Assembly (NCBI RefSeq): GCF_015222005.1
Contig: NZ_JADFFL010000008.1
Location: 1 to 64,000, forward strand
Reading direction: 5' to 3'
DNA length: 64,000 nucleotides
DNA from: Mucilaginibacter myungsuensis
GTDB taxonomy: Bacteria; Bacteroidota; Bacteroidia; Sphingobacteriales; Sphingobacteriaceae
Each line of letters begins with the position of its first letter. Position 1 is the stretch's first letter. This document shows, piece by piece, positions 8,161 to 16,288 of this stretch. The notes under the pieces were generated by a model. That model was not told the DNA's origin and did not search any database. It worked only from the letters and a program-made list of their open reading frames with translations. A program made the translations under genes and the position numbers.

Positions 8161-8334
8161 ATGGCAACAAACGGAAAATCAGGCGATGGACATCGCAATG
8201 GCGCGGTACGAGACCGCAGTCAAACATTTAATCCCAATACACAGCAATGGGTAAAGCGGGATACAGAAACGGGCAGATTCATGGACGTAAAAAAAGATGG
8301 CGATCCTTTTAAAGGCGTTCGTAAGGAGAAGTAA
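8161..8334 (+). CDS. 57-residue basic protein at head of CBASS operon
   Basis: ATG at 8161 to TAA at 8332-8334. The protein is short, polar and basic: MATNGKSGDGHRNGAVRDRS at the start, then a RDTETGRFMDVKKDG segment and a KGVRKEK tail. It has no membrane segment or cysteine. Small proteins with the same pattern (GKSGDGHR, then RDTxTGRFxDxKxDG, then FKGVRKE) are familiar to me beside defence genes, but I know no function. Two bases separate it from cap5. Its last codons hold the AAGGAGAAG ribosome-binding site of cap5, so it is translationally tied to the operon. The coding pattern and spacing make it a real gene. Confidence 0.75.
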   Translation: MATNGKSGDGHRNGAVRDRSQTFNPNTQQWVKRDTETGRFMDVKKDGDPFKGVRKEK

Positions 8335-8336
8335 CC

Positions 8337-9461
8337 ATGTCTGTAAGTTATATACCTGCCAATGTTCGGCAAATACTATGGGGAAAGGCGGCGGGACGCT
8401 GTCAATATGAGGGTTGTAACCAAGCTTTGTTTTTTGATACGTTAACGAAAGGGGAATTTAACAGCTCCTATATCGCTCACATTTACGCCGATAGCAAAGG
8501 TGGGCCACGATACGATGAGGCTTTGTCGTTTAAATTAAAGTGCGATTTATCTAACCTTATGCTATTGTGCGATAGTCATCATAGATTAATCGATAAGCAT
8601 GAAATCGATGGGCATCCTGCTCCGCGTTTACAGAAAATGAAGGCTGATCATGAAGCGCGAATTAGTATGTTAACAGACATCACTCCAGATCAGCAGAGCC
8701 ACATAGTGTTATTTGGTGCAAATATAGGTCAGCATCAGATACCTCTAAACTATCGAGAAGCCGCTAACGCGATTATACCCCGGCGTTATCCCTCACAATT
8801 AGCGGCCTTAGAATTAGGTTTAAAGAACAGTGTATCCGAAGATGATCAACAAGCCTATTGGTTGATCCAGGACGAGCAAATTAAATCCGCTTTTCAAAAG
8901 ATAATTGCACCACTTAAGGGGAGTGATAAAGTACAACATTTTTCGCTGTTTGCTTTAGCCCCAATACCGCTTTTAATGCGGATCGGTACGTTGTTTTCTG
9001 ACATCTACGAAGTAGATGTTTTTCAGCGTCATCGTGAACCATCTACATGGTTGTGGCAGGATGACTCACCCGTTCTTGATTTTTTTATTCGTCGTCCCAG
9101 TTCATTTGACGGCGTACCCGTATTAAAATTATCTCTTAGCGCTAATATTACGGATAATAGAGTAACGGAGGTTATTGATGAAGAATGCAATATATGGGAG
9201 GTTACGATTAATGACCCCCACAATGATTTTTTGAAAAATGCTCTTACACTTCAAGCTTTTAGAAAAATTATCCGACTCGCATTCAATGAAATCAAAATTC
9301 GACACGGGCAAAATATCAAATTGCATGTAATGCCTGCTTTACCAGTTTCAGCTGCAGTTGAATTTGGACGCGTTTGGATGCCTAAGGCTGATATGCCTTT
9401 ACTTATCTATGATCAGAGCCGTGTCCATAACCGATTTATTTCAACTCTAAATTTTAATTAA
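8337..9461 (+). CDS. cap5: CBASS effector Cap5: HNH endonuclease fused to SAVED domain
   Basis: A 374-residue effector. The N-terminal HNH zinc-finger nuclease shows Cys22/Cys27 (CQYEGC), the AHIYADSKGGPR segment with His48, and SNLMLLCDSHHRLID with Asn73, Cys78, His81 and His82. After about residue 130 comes a SAVED domain, recognised by the LFALAPIPLLMRIGTLFSD region and C-terminal sheets. In known systems SAVED binds a cyclic oligonucleotide and switches the HNH domain to degrade DNA, killing the infected cell. The gene is followed after one base by the CD-NTase gene that would make the signal. All key residues are present. Confidence 0.93.
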   Translation: MSVSYIPANVRQILWGKAAGRCQYEGCNQALFFDTLTKGEFNSSYIAHIYADSKGGPRYDEALSFKLKCDLSNLMLLCDSHHRLIDKHEIDGHPAPRLQKMKADHEARISMLTDITPDQQSHIVLFGANIGQHQIPLNYREAANAIIPRRYPSQLAALELGLKNSVSEDDQQAYWLIQDEQIKSAFQKIIAPLKGSDKVQHFSLFALAPIPLLMRIGTLFSDIYEVDVFQRHREPSTWLWQDDSPVLDFFIRRPSSFDGVPVLKLSLSANITDNRVTEVIDEECNIWEVTINDPHNDFLKNALTLQAFRKIIRLAFNEIKIRHGQNIKLHVMPALPVSAAVEFGRVWMPKADMPLLIYDQSRVHNRFISTLNFN

Positions 9462-9462
9462 A

Positions 9463-10713
9463 ATGACAACACAGTTTTTAACATACGCCGAACGGCAACG
9501 AGCCGGGAACGTTTTAGAAAGATTAGCCCAATCAATTGACTTAACCGACCGTCAGTATCAAGACGCTATCGCAAGATATGAAGCAGTAGCAACTTTTTTA
9601 GGAGACCCAAATGGTAATTTGGCTATTTACAATCCACATTTGGTTCCCCAAGGTTCGTTCAGAATCGGGGTTGTTGTACGGCCCGAACATGAGGAATGTG
9701 AATTTGATGTGGATACCACTTGTTGGCTGTATATTAATTTACCGGCAAGCCAGTACCGAATTAAGCAACTGATTGCAGACCGCTTCAAAAGTAATGCAAC
9801 TTACGAGCGCATGCTTAAAGAGAAGCATCGTTGTTGGCGTTTAGGCTATAGTGAACAAACTCGCTTTCATTTGGATGTGGTACCAGCTGTTCCTGATAGT
9901 TATGAATGGCTTTTGAAATTGGGTGTTCCAGACAAATATGCTAAACATGCAATCAAAATAACCGATAATCAACGTTACAATTATCATCACCATACGGTTG
10001 ATTGGCCTGGTAGTAATCCGGAAGGTTACGCTTTATGGTTTTTGGATGTCATGAAAGTCCAAGCTGATCATATCAGAAATCAGCTCTCGGCTGAATTGAA
10101 GTTGAGTTTGGATAAAATTCCAGAATATAAAGTCAGAACACCGTTACAGAGAGCTATCCAATTAATGAAACGTCATCGCGATCAGTTATATGGCGATCAC
10201 GACCTTAAGCCGATATCTATCATTATAACAACGTTGGCAGCAAGAGCATATATGGATGTCATAAAACGTCATCAAGGCGGGTTGTTTTACGATATTGTTA
10301 TCGCAATAGTTGAGCAAATGGTTGATCATATTGAAAGTCGTGATAATGTTAGGTGGATTGCTAATCCTGTAAATCCAACCGAAAACTTTGCTGATAAATG
10401 GCAGACTGATCCACGCCTTGCGGCAAAATTTCACGAATGGCACGGCAAATTTTTAGCCTTAGTTAACGGCGAAGAAATTACCAAATCATTTGATCGAACA
10501 CCGGAATCATTAAAATTATCATTTGGCTCCAATACAGTTAAGCGTGCGTTTGAACCTAATAATGTGCCATCGTCAGTCGGTCAACTTGATCGTTTACGTA
10601 ATACGGCTGCTATTATCGCCTCTGGTGTCGCACACACGGATAAGAATGCGCAAATTAATAACCAAAGTATTGGTGTAAAAAATCAAGAACATCGTTTCCA
10701 TTTTAATGAGTAA
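9463..10713 (+). CDS. CD-NTase (cGAS/DncV-like nucleotidyltransferase) of CBASS
   Basis: A 416-residue cyclic-oligonucleotide synthase. The nucleotidyltransferase motif is intact: PQGSFRIG with Gly64-Ser65, the metal-binding pair in EFDVD (Asp82, Asp84), and a third acidic residue in FHLDVVPA (Asp138). A helical C-terminal half follows (TPLQRAIQLMKRHRD and beyond). It starts one base after cap5 and overlaps the E2-like gene as TAATG, so the four genes form one transcript. The product nucleotide cannot be read from sequence. The C-terminus ends FHFNE rather than a glycine, which matters because type II CBASS cyclases are conjugated through their C-terminus. Confidence 0.93.
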   Translation: MTTQFLTYAERQRAGNVLERLAQSIDLTDRQYQDAIARYEAVATFLGDPNGNLAIYNPHLVPQGSFRIGVVVRPEHEECEFDVDTTCWLYINLPASQYRIKQLIADRFKSNATYERMLKEKHRCWRLGYSEQTRFHLDVVPAVPDSYEWLLKLGVPDKYAKHAIKITDNQRYNYHHHTVDWPGSNPEGYALWFLDVMKVQADHIRNQLSAELKLSLDKIPEYKVRTPLQRAIQLMKRHRDQLYGDHDLKPISIIITTLAARAYMDVIKRHQGGLFYDIVIAIVEQMVDHIESRDNVRWIANPVNPTENFADKWQTDPRLAAKFHEWHGKFLALVNGEEITKSFDRTPESLKLSFGSNTVKRAFEPNNVPSSVGQLDRLRNTAAIIASGVAHTDKNAQINNQSIGVKNQEHRFHFNE

Positions 10714-11159
10714 TGATACCTAAACGAAGAAATCATAAATATGCGTTTTTGACTTATCAGCAACGTTTGGTTGAAAGTAAATTTTCTTTTCTAAAATGCC
10801 ATATTGGACGCAATGTACTGAAATGTGTCGGGTGGTTACAGCCACCCGATTGTACACATCGTTACAAAGTATTAATTGAATATGTTTTGGGCTACGAGCC
10901 TAAGACTACGGTATTGTTTCCTAATGTTAAGCCATCAAAACATATTCATATGTACAAAGACAAGAGTTTATGCTTAAGTTTTCCACCAGATTTGAAATGG
11001 ACACAGAATAGTAGAATGGCGGAATTAACTATACCGTGGCTGGTAGAATGGATCATATTTTATGAGATATATTTGATTAACGGAAATATTTGGGAAGGCC
11101 CTGAATCGCCGGTACATTTGACTGAAGCTACCAGAAATATTAATATAGATGACGAGTAA
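10713..11159 (+). CDS. E2-like conjugating protein of type II-short CBASS
   Basis: A 148-residue protein with the bacterial E2 pattern. His77 and His79 lie in SKHIHMYKDKSLCLSFPPD, with the presumed catalytic Cys87 in the LCLSFPP segment. A tryptophan-rich C-terminal helix follows (TIPWLVEWIIFYEIYL). It overlaps the CD-NTase stop by one base. No E1 domain (Cap2) and no JAB peptidase (Cap3) is encoded nearby, which defines the type II-short arrangement. In that class the E2 alone is reported to act on the cyclase and raise its activity. The role here is inferred from family and operon. Confidence 0.82.
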   Translation: MIPKRRNHKYAFLTYQQRLVESKFSFLKCHIGRNVLKCVGWLQPPDCTHRYKVLIEYVLGYEPKTTVLFPNVKPSKHIHMYKDKSLCLSFPPDLKWTQNSRMAELTIPWLVEWIIFYEIYLINGNIWEGPESPVHLTEATRNINIDDE

Positions 11160-11226
11160 ATTGAATAAGTACCTCACCGTCGTTCTGCATTTGACAATCG
11201 GCCTTTCGTCCTCCTGCCTCACCACT

Positions 11227-12312
11227 TCACTCCCCCGCCTCCTTCACCAACTTATTCACCATCCCGAGGCTGATATTCAACGCATCGGCCATTTGGCGTT
11301 GGGTAAAACCTTGCGACTGGTAGCTGATCACGGCTTGCAGCAGTCGGTTGCGCTCTTTTATTTCGGGGTTAATGAGTTGGGTGTGTTCGGGCAGGGTGTC
11401 TACCGTGGTGAATTGCAGGAAGGGGCCGTCGCGTTCCAGATTGAACAGGCACACCTTGTTGGCCCCATAAGTTTCGGCAGCCGAACGTTGCTTTACCTGT
11501 TTAAGGTAGCGGTGGCCGGGTTGGGTGCAGCTTTCGGCCATGGCCATGGCGCTGTCGGCAAAGTTCATCAGCAGTTTGCTGCCGCCCAGATCGTTGCGGG
11601 TAATGGGCAGGCCGGCCTTGCGTTTGGGGGTATGGGCCAGCACCAATATGCTGAGGCCGTGGCGGGTCTTAAGCATTTTTAGCTGTTTCATCATGTTCAG
11701 CGCCTTGCCCGCGCTTTCGGCGCCCGGCCCCATGCAGGTTATGTTATCGATAATAAGCACCTCGGCGCCGGTGTATTTAATGCCGCGGTGCAGTTTGTAG
11801 GCCATAAACTCGGCCTGGTCGGCAAAGCCGGGCATAACGGGGGCTTCCAGGTTCACCTCGGCACGGTAAAAATTCTCGTGAAATTTGTAGCTGCCCCGGT
11901 TATCGGTATAGCGCTGCTGGAACTGCTTGGCGCTCAGCTCAAAGTCGACATACAATACGGGCGAGGGCGGGCGTTCCAGCTCGAAACCGTTGATGTGCTT
12001 TTGCCGGCTAATGCTATCGCCCAGCTGCACGGCCAAAACCGACTTGCCGATGTTGGTATCGGCAAACAGGATGCAGAGTTCGCCCTCCAGCCAAAAGTCG
12101 CCAAATAGGCGGCGGGCAGGCGGTTTCTGGCTTTCGTAGTCTATCCATTGGTTGGCGCTCTTAATATCTAGCAATGCGTCGGCCGGTGGTTGCCAATGGG
12201 CTTCGGTAGCGGCGCGTTGCGCTTTTTCTTCGGCGGTCTTAGGTGCTTTGTACGAGCCACGGATGCGTTCGATCACCTCTGGCCGTTGGTGCTGGTTCAG
12301 GTATTCCATCAT
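11227..12312 (-). CDS. RepA-like AAA ATPase with C-terminal helix-turn-helix
   Basis: A 361-residue RecA-fold ATPase of the RepA/DnaB-like type. The Walker A is ADTNIGKS at residues 84-91 and Walker B is VLIIDNIT near 187. A LVLAHTPKR segment and GGSKLLMNFADS sensor region follow. The C-terminus (RQMADALNISLGMVNKLVKE) looks like a helix-turn-helix. Such proteins occur on plasmids and integrated elements of Bacteroidota, so this may mark an integrated element flanking the defence island. It converges with the CBASS operon, 67 bases apart. MM at the N-terminus leaves the exact start open by one codon. Confidence 0.78.
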   Translation of the reverse strand: MMEYLNQHQRPEVIERIRGSYKAPKTAEEKAQRAATEAHWQPPADALLDIKSANQWIDYESQKPPARRLFGDFWLEGELCILFADTNIGKSVLAVQLGDSISRQKHINGFELERPPSPVLYVDFELSAKQFQQRYTDNRGSYKFHENFYRAEVNLEAPVMPGFADQAEFMAYKLHRGIKYTGAEVLIIDNITCMGPGAESAGKALNMMKQLKMLKTRHGLSILVLAHTPKRKAGLPITRNDLGGSKLLMNFADSAMAMAESCTQPGHRYLKQVKQRSAAETYGANKVCLFNLERDGPFLQFTTVDTLPEHTQLINPEIKERNRLLQAVISYQSQGFTQRQMADALNISLGMVNKLVKEAGE

Positions 12313-12393
12313 GAAAATAAGTTTGTTTGCCCATGATCAGCAGGCAGTGTTAAAGAATTTCGTCCCGACGGGAGCGGGCAAAAGATCGGCTTA

Positions 12394-12435
12394 TTGTTGT
12401 ATAACAAATGTAGCAAGAATTTTTGAGGAATGCAA
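12394..12435 (-). promoter_or_regulatory. Promoter of the RepA-like gene with adjoining palindrome
   Basis: On the minus strand TTG (12435-12433), a 20-base spacer and TACATTTG (12412-12405) match the Bacteroidota promoter. TTGTT-ATAC-AACAA (12407-12394) overlaps and follows the -7 element and may be an operator. Confidence 0.65.
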
Positions 12436-12463
12436 ATTTTTTTAGTAATTTTTTAAGGGTATC

Positions 12464-12547
12464 AAGTATTGAGTATCAAGTATCAAGTCGGAAGTGTTAA
12501 GTCTTTTGGTAAGGCGACTTAGGACTTTGAACTTGAGACTTTGGACC
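12464..12547. repeat. Degenerate 7-bp periodic array with internal inversion
   Basis: Twelve consecutive heptamers keep exact register. Six begin AAGT or GAGT (12464-12505), one is a spacer unit, then five end in ACT or ACC (12513-12547). The second half is thus the inverse of the first. It lies in the 539-base divergent spacer between the RepA-like gene and DUF4834, and no gene is visible in that spacer. Confidence 0.75.
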
Positions 12548-12566
12548 TGAGAAAAGTCGCAAAAGT

Positions 12567-12741
12567 ATGTTCACGGGTGTATCCCGACATTGGCTTTGTT
12601 TGTGTTCTGTAAATATTTGATAGGCAGTGGGTTGTGGCGGCGTGTTCAGCGACGGGGAAATGCTCATGTTCACGGCGTTGAAAATTAGTATTGATAATGA
12701 GGTTGTTACATTTGTCGGGTGCCCCATGTTCACGCGTGAAC
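12567..12741. promoter_or_regulatory. Three ATGTTCACG boxes, one in a perfect palindrome
   Basis: ATGTTCACG occurs at 12567, 12666 and 12726 on the plus strand. The last is part of the 14-bp perfect palindrome GTTCACGCGTGAAC (12728-12741). They lie in the divergent spacer and may be binding sites of a regulator. The function is unknown. Confidence 0.4.
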
Positions 12742-12822
12742 ACGAGCGGGTGAATGGTGATTGCTTGTTAAGCGTACTTTAAATTGCTGTATCACAAAAC
12801 TTAAATTTGTACGTTATTGCTT

Positions 12823-12830
12823 TATATTTG
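12823..12830 (+). promoter_or_regulatory. Candidate -7 element for the DUF4834 operon
   Basis: TATATTTG matches TAnnTTTG, 21 bases before the ATG at 12852. The -33 TTG is not at the ideal distance. Confidence 0.5.
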
Positions 12831-12851
12831 TAAGCACAGATCTAAATTACC

Positions 12852-13103
12852 ATGGGACTACTTAAATTCCTCTTTATATCTATCCTTGTTTTGTATCTAT
12901 TCCGCGTGTTGGTGCGTATGCTGTTGCCTATGCTGTTCCAAAGCGTGGTGAATAGAGCTGCCGAGCAGGCCGGTCAGCAGCAGTACCGCGAGCCTAAGCG
13001 CCCGCGCGAGGGTTCGATCAAGATCGATCATGCCCCGCCGGTAAAAAAGAGTTCGGTACCGGATAGTGAAGGTGATTTTGTAGATTACGAAGAAATTAAA
13101 TAA
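12852..13103 (+). CDS. DUF4834 family small membrane protein
   Basis: An 83-residue protein with one N-terminal membrane helix (residues 5-27, LKFLFISILVLYLFRVLVRM). It then has a basic, Gln/Arg-rich cytoplasmic region and an acidic end, GDFVDYEEIK. This layout is that of DUF4834, a short Bacteroidota family of unknown role. It is first in a plus-strand run with the next membrane protein (9 bases on) and YfhO, an arrangement seen in related genomes to my knowledge. Confidence 0.8.
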   Translation: MGLLKFLFISILVLYLFRVLVRMLLPMLFQSVVNRAAEQAGQQQYREPKRPREGSIKIDHAPPVKKSSVPDSEGDFVDYEEIK

Positions 13104-13112
13104 ACCCACCCC

Positions 13113-13409
13113 ATGATACCTTTACCCGAAGACGTTTACAAACGCAAGCATTTTGGCACCCCCGAGTCGGTGATCCTGATCGTGGTCAACTACGTAGTGA
13201 TGGCCGTGGGGATAGAAGTATTTGCCATGTGCCAAAAGGTGAACTGGTTCTTTTGGGTGATCGTTGGCGGATTGGCGGTGTATAACTACTTTAACCTGCG
13301 CCGCAACCGCGAGGAGTATGACAAGGTTAGGATCTACGCTTACATTGGCAGTATCGCGGGCTTGGTGCTGATGTTCTTCCTCTTCAGGCTGAAGGCAGGT
13401 AACTGCTAA
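13113..13409 (+). CDS. Small multi-pass membrane protein, unknown function
   Basis: A 98-residue protein with three predicted membrane segments at about 20-38, 44-60 and 76-93. A basic connecting loop (NLRRNREEYDKVR) separates the second and third. No family is recognised. It starts 9 bases after DUF4834 on the same strand and precedes YfhO by 85 bases, so co-transcription with DUF4834 is likely. The internal polar Lys/Arg loop suggests the loop is cytoplasmic. Confidence 0.7.
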   Translation: MIPLPEDVYKRKHFGTPESVILIVVNYVVMAVGIEVFAMCQKVNWFFWVIVGGLAVYNYFNLRRNREEYDKVRIYAYIGSIAGLVLMFFLFRLKAGNC

Positions 13410-13494
13410 GTTCAGCTCGCTGCAATTATTAATTCCTGTTATGCCTTAATTTTCTATTTTTGGGGGAATTATAATTAGTACCCTATTTTAGCAA

Positions 13495-15999
13495 ATGAAT
13501 AACTGGTTCAAGCAAAATGGTATCCACCTGGGTATCATCGCGATCTTTATCGGGATCTGCATTTTTTATTTCACCCCGGCCTTCAATGGTAAATCCCTGG
13601 GTCAAAGCGACGTGATCGGTGCACAGTCGACCCAAAAAGAGATCAACGACTATAAAGAAAAAGGCACCACCATCCTGTGGACCAACCAGATATTCGGCGG
13701 TATGCCTGCTTTCCAGATCTGGGCGCCATATCCTAACAACATTACTACCTGGATAGTTAAAGGCGTTTCCAATTCGTTCCCTAACCCTGTTAACGCGGCG
13801 TTGCTGATGATGCTGGGGTCGTACCTGCTGTTCAACGTGCTTCGGCTGAAGCCCTGGTTGGCGGCGGCGGGGGCTATCGCTTTCGCGTTCTCGTCCTACC
13901 ATATCATCCTGCTGCAGGCCGGGCACGCCAACCAGGTGCTGGCTATCGCCTTTTTTGCGCCGATACTGGCCGGCATCATTCTCACGCTGCGTGGTAAGTA
14001 CCTGTTAGGGGCATCGCTAACGGCTTTCTTTTTGGCGATGGAGATCCGCGTGAACCACATCCAAATGACCTATTATCTGATGATCGCGCTGATCATCTTT
14101 ATCTGCATCGAGCTTTACCATGCCTTTAAGGGTAAAACCCTGGCGGCTTTCGGTAAAGCGATGGCTTACCTTTCAGCGTCGTTGCTGCTGGCTTTGCTGG
14201 TCAACGCGTCGTCGTTATGGAGCACCTACGAGTATGGTAAAGAGAGCTACCGTGGCAAGTCTAACCTGACCAAGAATACTAAAGAACCTACAGACGGTCT
14301 TGATAAAAATTATGCTTATGATTACAGCCAGGGTGTAGCTGAGTGCTTCACTTTCCTGGTACCTAACGCTTACGGTGGCCCGTCGGGTTTGCAGGCTTTG
14401 GATATCCCTGCATCTAAGGTGAATAAATATCTGTTGGATAGGGGCGTTCCGGAGGAGCAGTCGGTTGGCTTTGTGCAGCAGTTAGGGCAATATGGTTTGC
14501 AAACTTATTGGGGTAATAAGCCCGGTACATCGGGGCCGGTTTACTTGGGCGCGGTAGTCTGTTTCTTATTCGTGTTCGGTTTGATCATCGTACGCAGCCG
14601 TATGAAATGGTGGATAGCCGGTACGGTAGTGCTGATCATGTTCTTGTCCTTCGGTAAAAATTTGCCGTTCTTGTCAGATCTGTTCTTCCACTATTTCCCG
14701 CTGTACAATAAGTTCCGCACGGTCGATTCTATTTTGGCTATCGCTTGTTTGCTGGTACCGATACTGGCCTTGCTGGCCGTGCAGGAGGCTATCGAGAACC
14801 CTGATAAAAAGTACGTATTTAAACAACTTAAACTGGCCGGATATATCACTGGTGGTATAGCGCTGATATTGATCGTGTATCCGGAGTTGTTCCTGAATTT
14901 CCGTGGGGATTCTTTCCAGCAACTTACCGGCACGCTATCTGAAATATTTAAACAAGTGCCAACCTTTGCTCAGCAAAGTGCCGAAATGGCAAGCGGTTTA
15001 GCTAGCGCTTTAGTTAGCGATCGTGCCGCCCTGGCCCGTGCCGACGCTATCCGCGCGCTGATATTTATCGCGATCACCTTCGGTATGATCTGGGCCTTCA
15101 TCGAGGCGCGTATCAACCTAACAGTATTTTCGGTAGTGCTGTTGGCTTTGGTGCTGATAGACCTGTGGCAGATAGATAAGCGCTACCTGAATGAAGGTAG
15201 TTTCCAGGATAAGCTAACCGCCGATGAGGTATTTAAACCACGTGAGGTAGATAATTTCATCGCACGTGATACCGACCCTAACTTCCGTGTGTTTGATGCT
15301 ACCCAGCCTATCAAGAGCGATATGCTGAGTCCGTTCTTCCATAAGTCGATCGGTGGTTACTCGGCAGCGCGTTTAAAACGTTACGAAGAGTTGATGGATA
15401 ATCAATTGTTGCAAGGCAACCAGAATGTGCTGGATATGCTGAATGCCAAATACATCATTTCTCCCGACGAAAAGAATGGTACCGCCAATATGCGTGCCAA
15501 TAACACTGCTTGCGGCCACGCCTGGTTCGTTAACAAGGTGCTGTATGTAGATAACGCAGATCAGGAAATGGAGGCGATCAGCTCGTTCACGCCCCGTATC
15601 GAAGCGATGGTAGATAAGCAATACAAACCATTGATCGGCGATAATAATTTCGGCGGCGACCCTAACGCGACCATCGCGCTGGAAAGTTATAATCCGGATC
15701 ATCTGGTTTATAAGTCAGGTTCGACAACCGAGCAGGTTGCCGTATTCTCTGAGATATTTTACGATAAAGGCTGGACGATGAAGATAGACGGTAAAGAAGC
15801 CCCTTACTTCCGCGTTAACTACCTGCTGCGTGCCGCCAAGATCCCGGTAGGTAACCATACCATCCAGTTCGATTTCCACCCGACATCGTACTACGCAGGA
15901 GAGAAGGTATCATTGGCAGGTTCTATCCTGTTGGTATTAGCCTTGGGCGGTGCTGCTTATACTGGTATTAAACGTAAAGAGAAAGTAGCTAAGGTTTAA
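13495..15999 (+). CDS. YfhO family membrane protein
   Basis: An 834-residue polytopic protein of the YfhO family. Family members in Firmicutes act as GT-C-type glycosyltransferases in polymer glycosylation; the Bacteroidota role is not established. About twelve membrane helices span residues 10-560, with the usual large extracytoplasmic loop after helix 1 (GQSDVIGAQST, WTNQIFGGMPAFQ). A soluble region, residues 570-800, has the YfhO C-terminal pattern (YDKGWTMKIDGKEAPYFRVN, PVGNHTIQFDFHP). One more helix and a basic tail follow. The length is normal. Its stop codon is embedded in a heptamer array and followed by a terminator. Confidence 0.88.
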   Translation: MNNWFKQNGIHLGIIAIFIGICIFYFTPAFNGKSLGQSDVIGAQSTQKEINDYKEKGTTILWTNQIFGGMPAFQIWAPYPNNITTWIVKGVSNSFPNPVNAALLMMLGSYLLFNVLRLKPWLAAAGAIAFAFSSYHIILLQAGHANQVLAIAFFAPILAGIILTLRGKYLLGASLTAFFLAMEIRVNHIQMTYYLMIALIIFICIELYHAFKGKTLAAFGKAMAYLSASLLLALLVNASSLWSTYEYGKESYRGKSNLTKNTKEPTDGLDKNYAYDYSQGVAECFTFLVPNAYGGPSGLQALDIPASKVNKYLLDRGVPEEQSVGFVQQLGQYGLQTYWGNKPGTSGPVYLGAVVCFLFVFGLIIVRSRMKWWIAGTVVLIMFLSFGKNLPFLSDLFFHYFPLYNKFRTVDSILAIACLLVPILALLAVQEAIENPDKKYVFKQLKLAGYITGGIALILIVYPELFLNFRGDSFQQLTGTLSEIFKQVPTFAQQSAEMASGLASALVSDRAALARADAIRALIFIAITFGMIWAFIEARINLTVFSVVLLALVLIDLWQIDKRYLNEGSFQDKLTADEVFKPREVDNFIARDTDPNFRVFDATQPIKSDMLSPFFHKSIGGYSAARLKRYEELMDNQLLQGNQNVLDMLNAKYIISPDEKNGTANMRANNTACGHAWFVNKVLYVDNADQEMEAISSFTPRIEAMVDKQYKPLIGDNNFGGDPNATIALESYNPDHLVYKSGSTTEQVAVFSEIFYDKGWTMKIDGKEAPYFRVNYLLRAAKIPVGNHTIQFDFHPTSYYAGEKVSLAGSILLVLALGGAAYTGIKRKEKVAKV

Positions 16000-16032
16000 G
16001 TTCTAAGTCTTGAGTCGAAAGTCTTAAGTCAG
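15998..16032 (+). repeat. 7-bp periodic array at YfhO stop codon
   Basis: Five heptamers in exact register (AAGTTCT, AAGTCTT, GAGTCGA, AAGTCTT, AAGTCAG). The first begins on the last two bases of the TAA stop. In the sense of the gene each unit carries AGT, four of the five AGTC. Confidence 0.8.
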
Positions 16033-16040
16033 AAATACGA

Positions 16041-16073
16041 AAGGCGTTCCGATTGTCGGGACGCCTTTTTTGT
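16041..16073 (+). terminator. Terminator after YfhO
   Basis: AAGGCGTTCC and GGGACGCCTT form a stem with a GATTGTC loop, followed by a T-run. Confidence 0.85.
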
Positions 16074-16088
16074 TGTGGGATAGTGTTA

Positions 16089-16288
16089 CTATTCTCCTTC
16101 GATACCTGCTTGCCTCAAGATACTTTTGGCTGTACCGATGGGGAGGTCTTTTTTGGATGAGGGACGACGGCACGTTTGCTGCTGTCGGGATGGATATAAA
16201 TATGGTGGCTACCTTTTACCCTATCTAAAACGTATCCATTCTTCTCCAATATCTTTATGATATCGGATGAGCTATACCGCTTGCTCAT
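16089..16288 (-). pseudogene. hicA: hicA toxin gene, frameshifted in a poly-A run
   Basis: From ATG at 16288 the frame reads a HicA mRNA-interferase start: MSKRYSSSDIIKILEKNGYV, the GSHHIYIHP segment with the catalytic-type His, and VVPHPKK. It then departs from the family and stops at 16115-16117 after 57 residues. If the run of six A (six T on the plus strand near 16148-16154) had one more base, the frame would continue KKDLPIGTAKSILRQAGIEGE to TAG at 16089-16091, the normal HicA ending. So one base is missing. The gene overlaps hicB by ATGA. Alternatives are a sequencing error or slippage-based phase variation. The start, including the conserved His, is intact. Confidence 0.8.

Noticed and set aside
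8010..8198. 62-codon minus-strand frame upstream of CBASS
   Set aside because: It covers the leader hairpins and is antisense to the 57-residue gene. There is no ribosome-binding site or family pattern.
11149..11682. 177-codon plus-strand frame
   Set aside because: It is antisense to the RepA-like ATPase gene, whose motifs are clear.
12497..12743. Two short minus-strand frames in the 12.3-12.85 kb spacer
   Set aside because: They read through the heptamer array, and composition is not protein-like.
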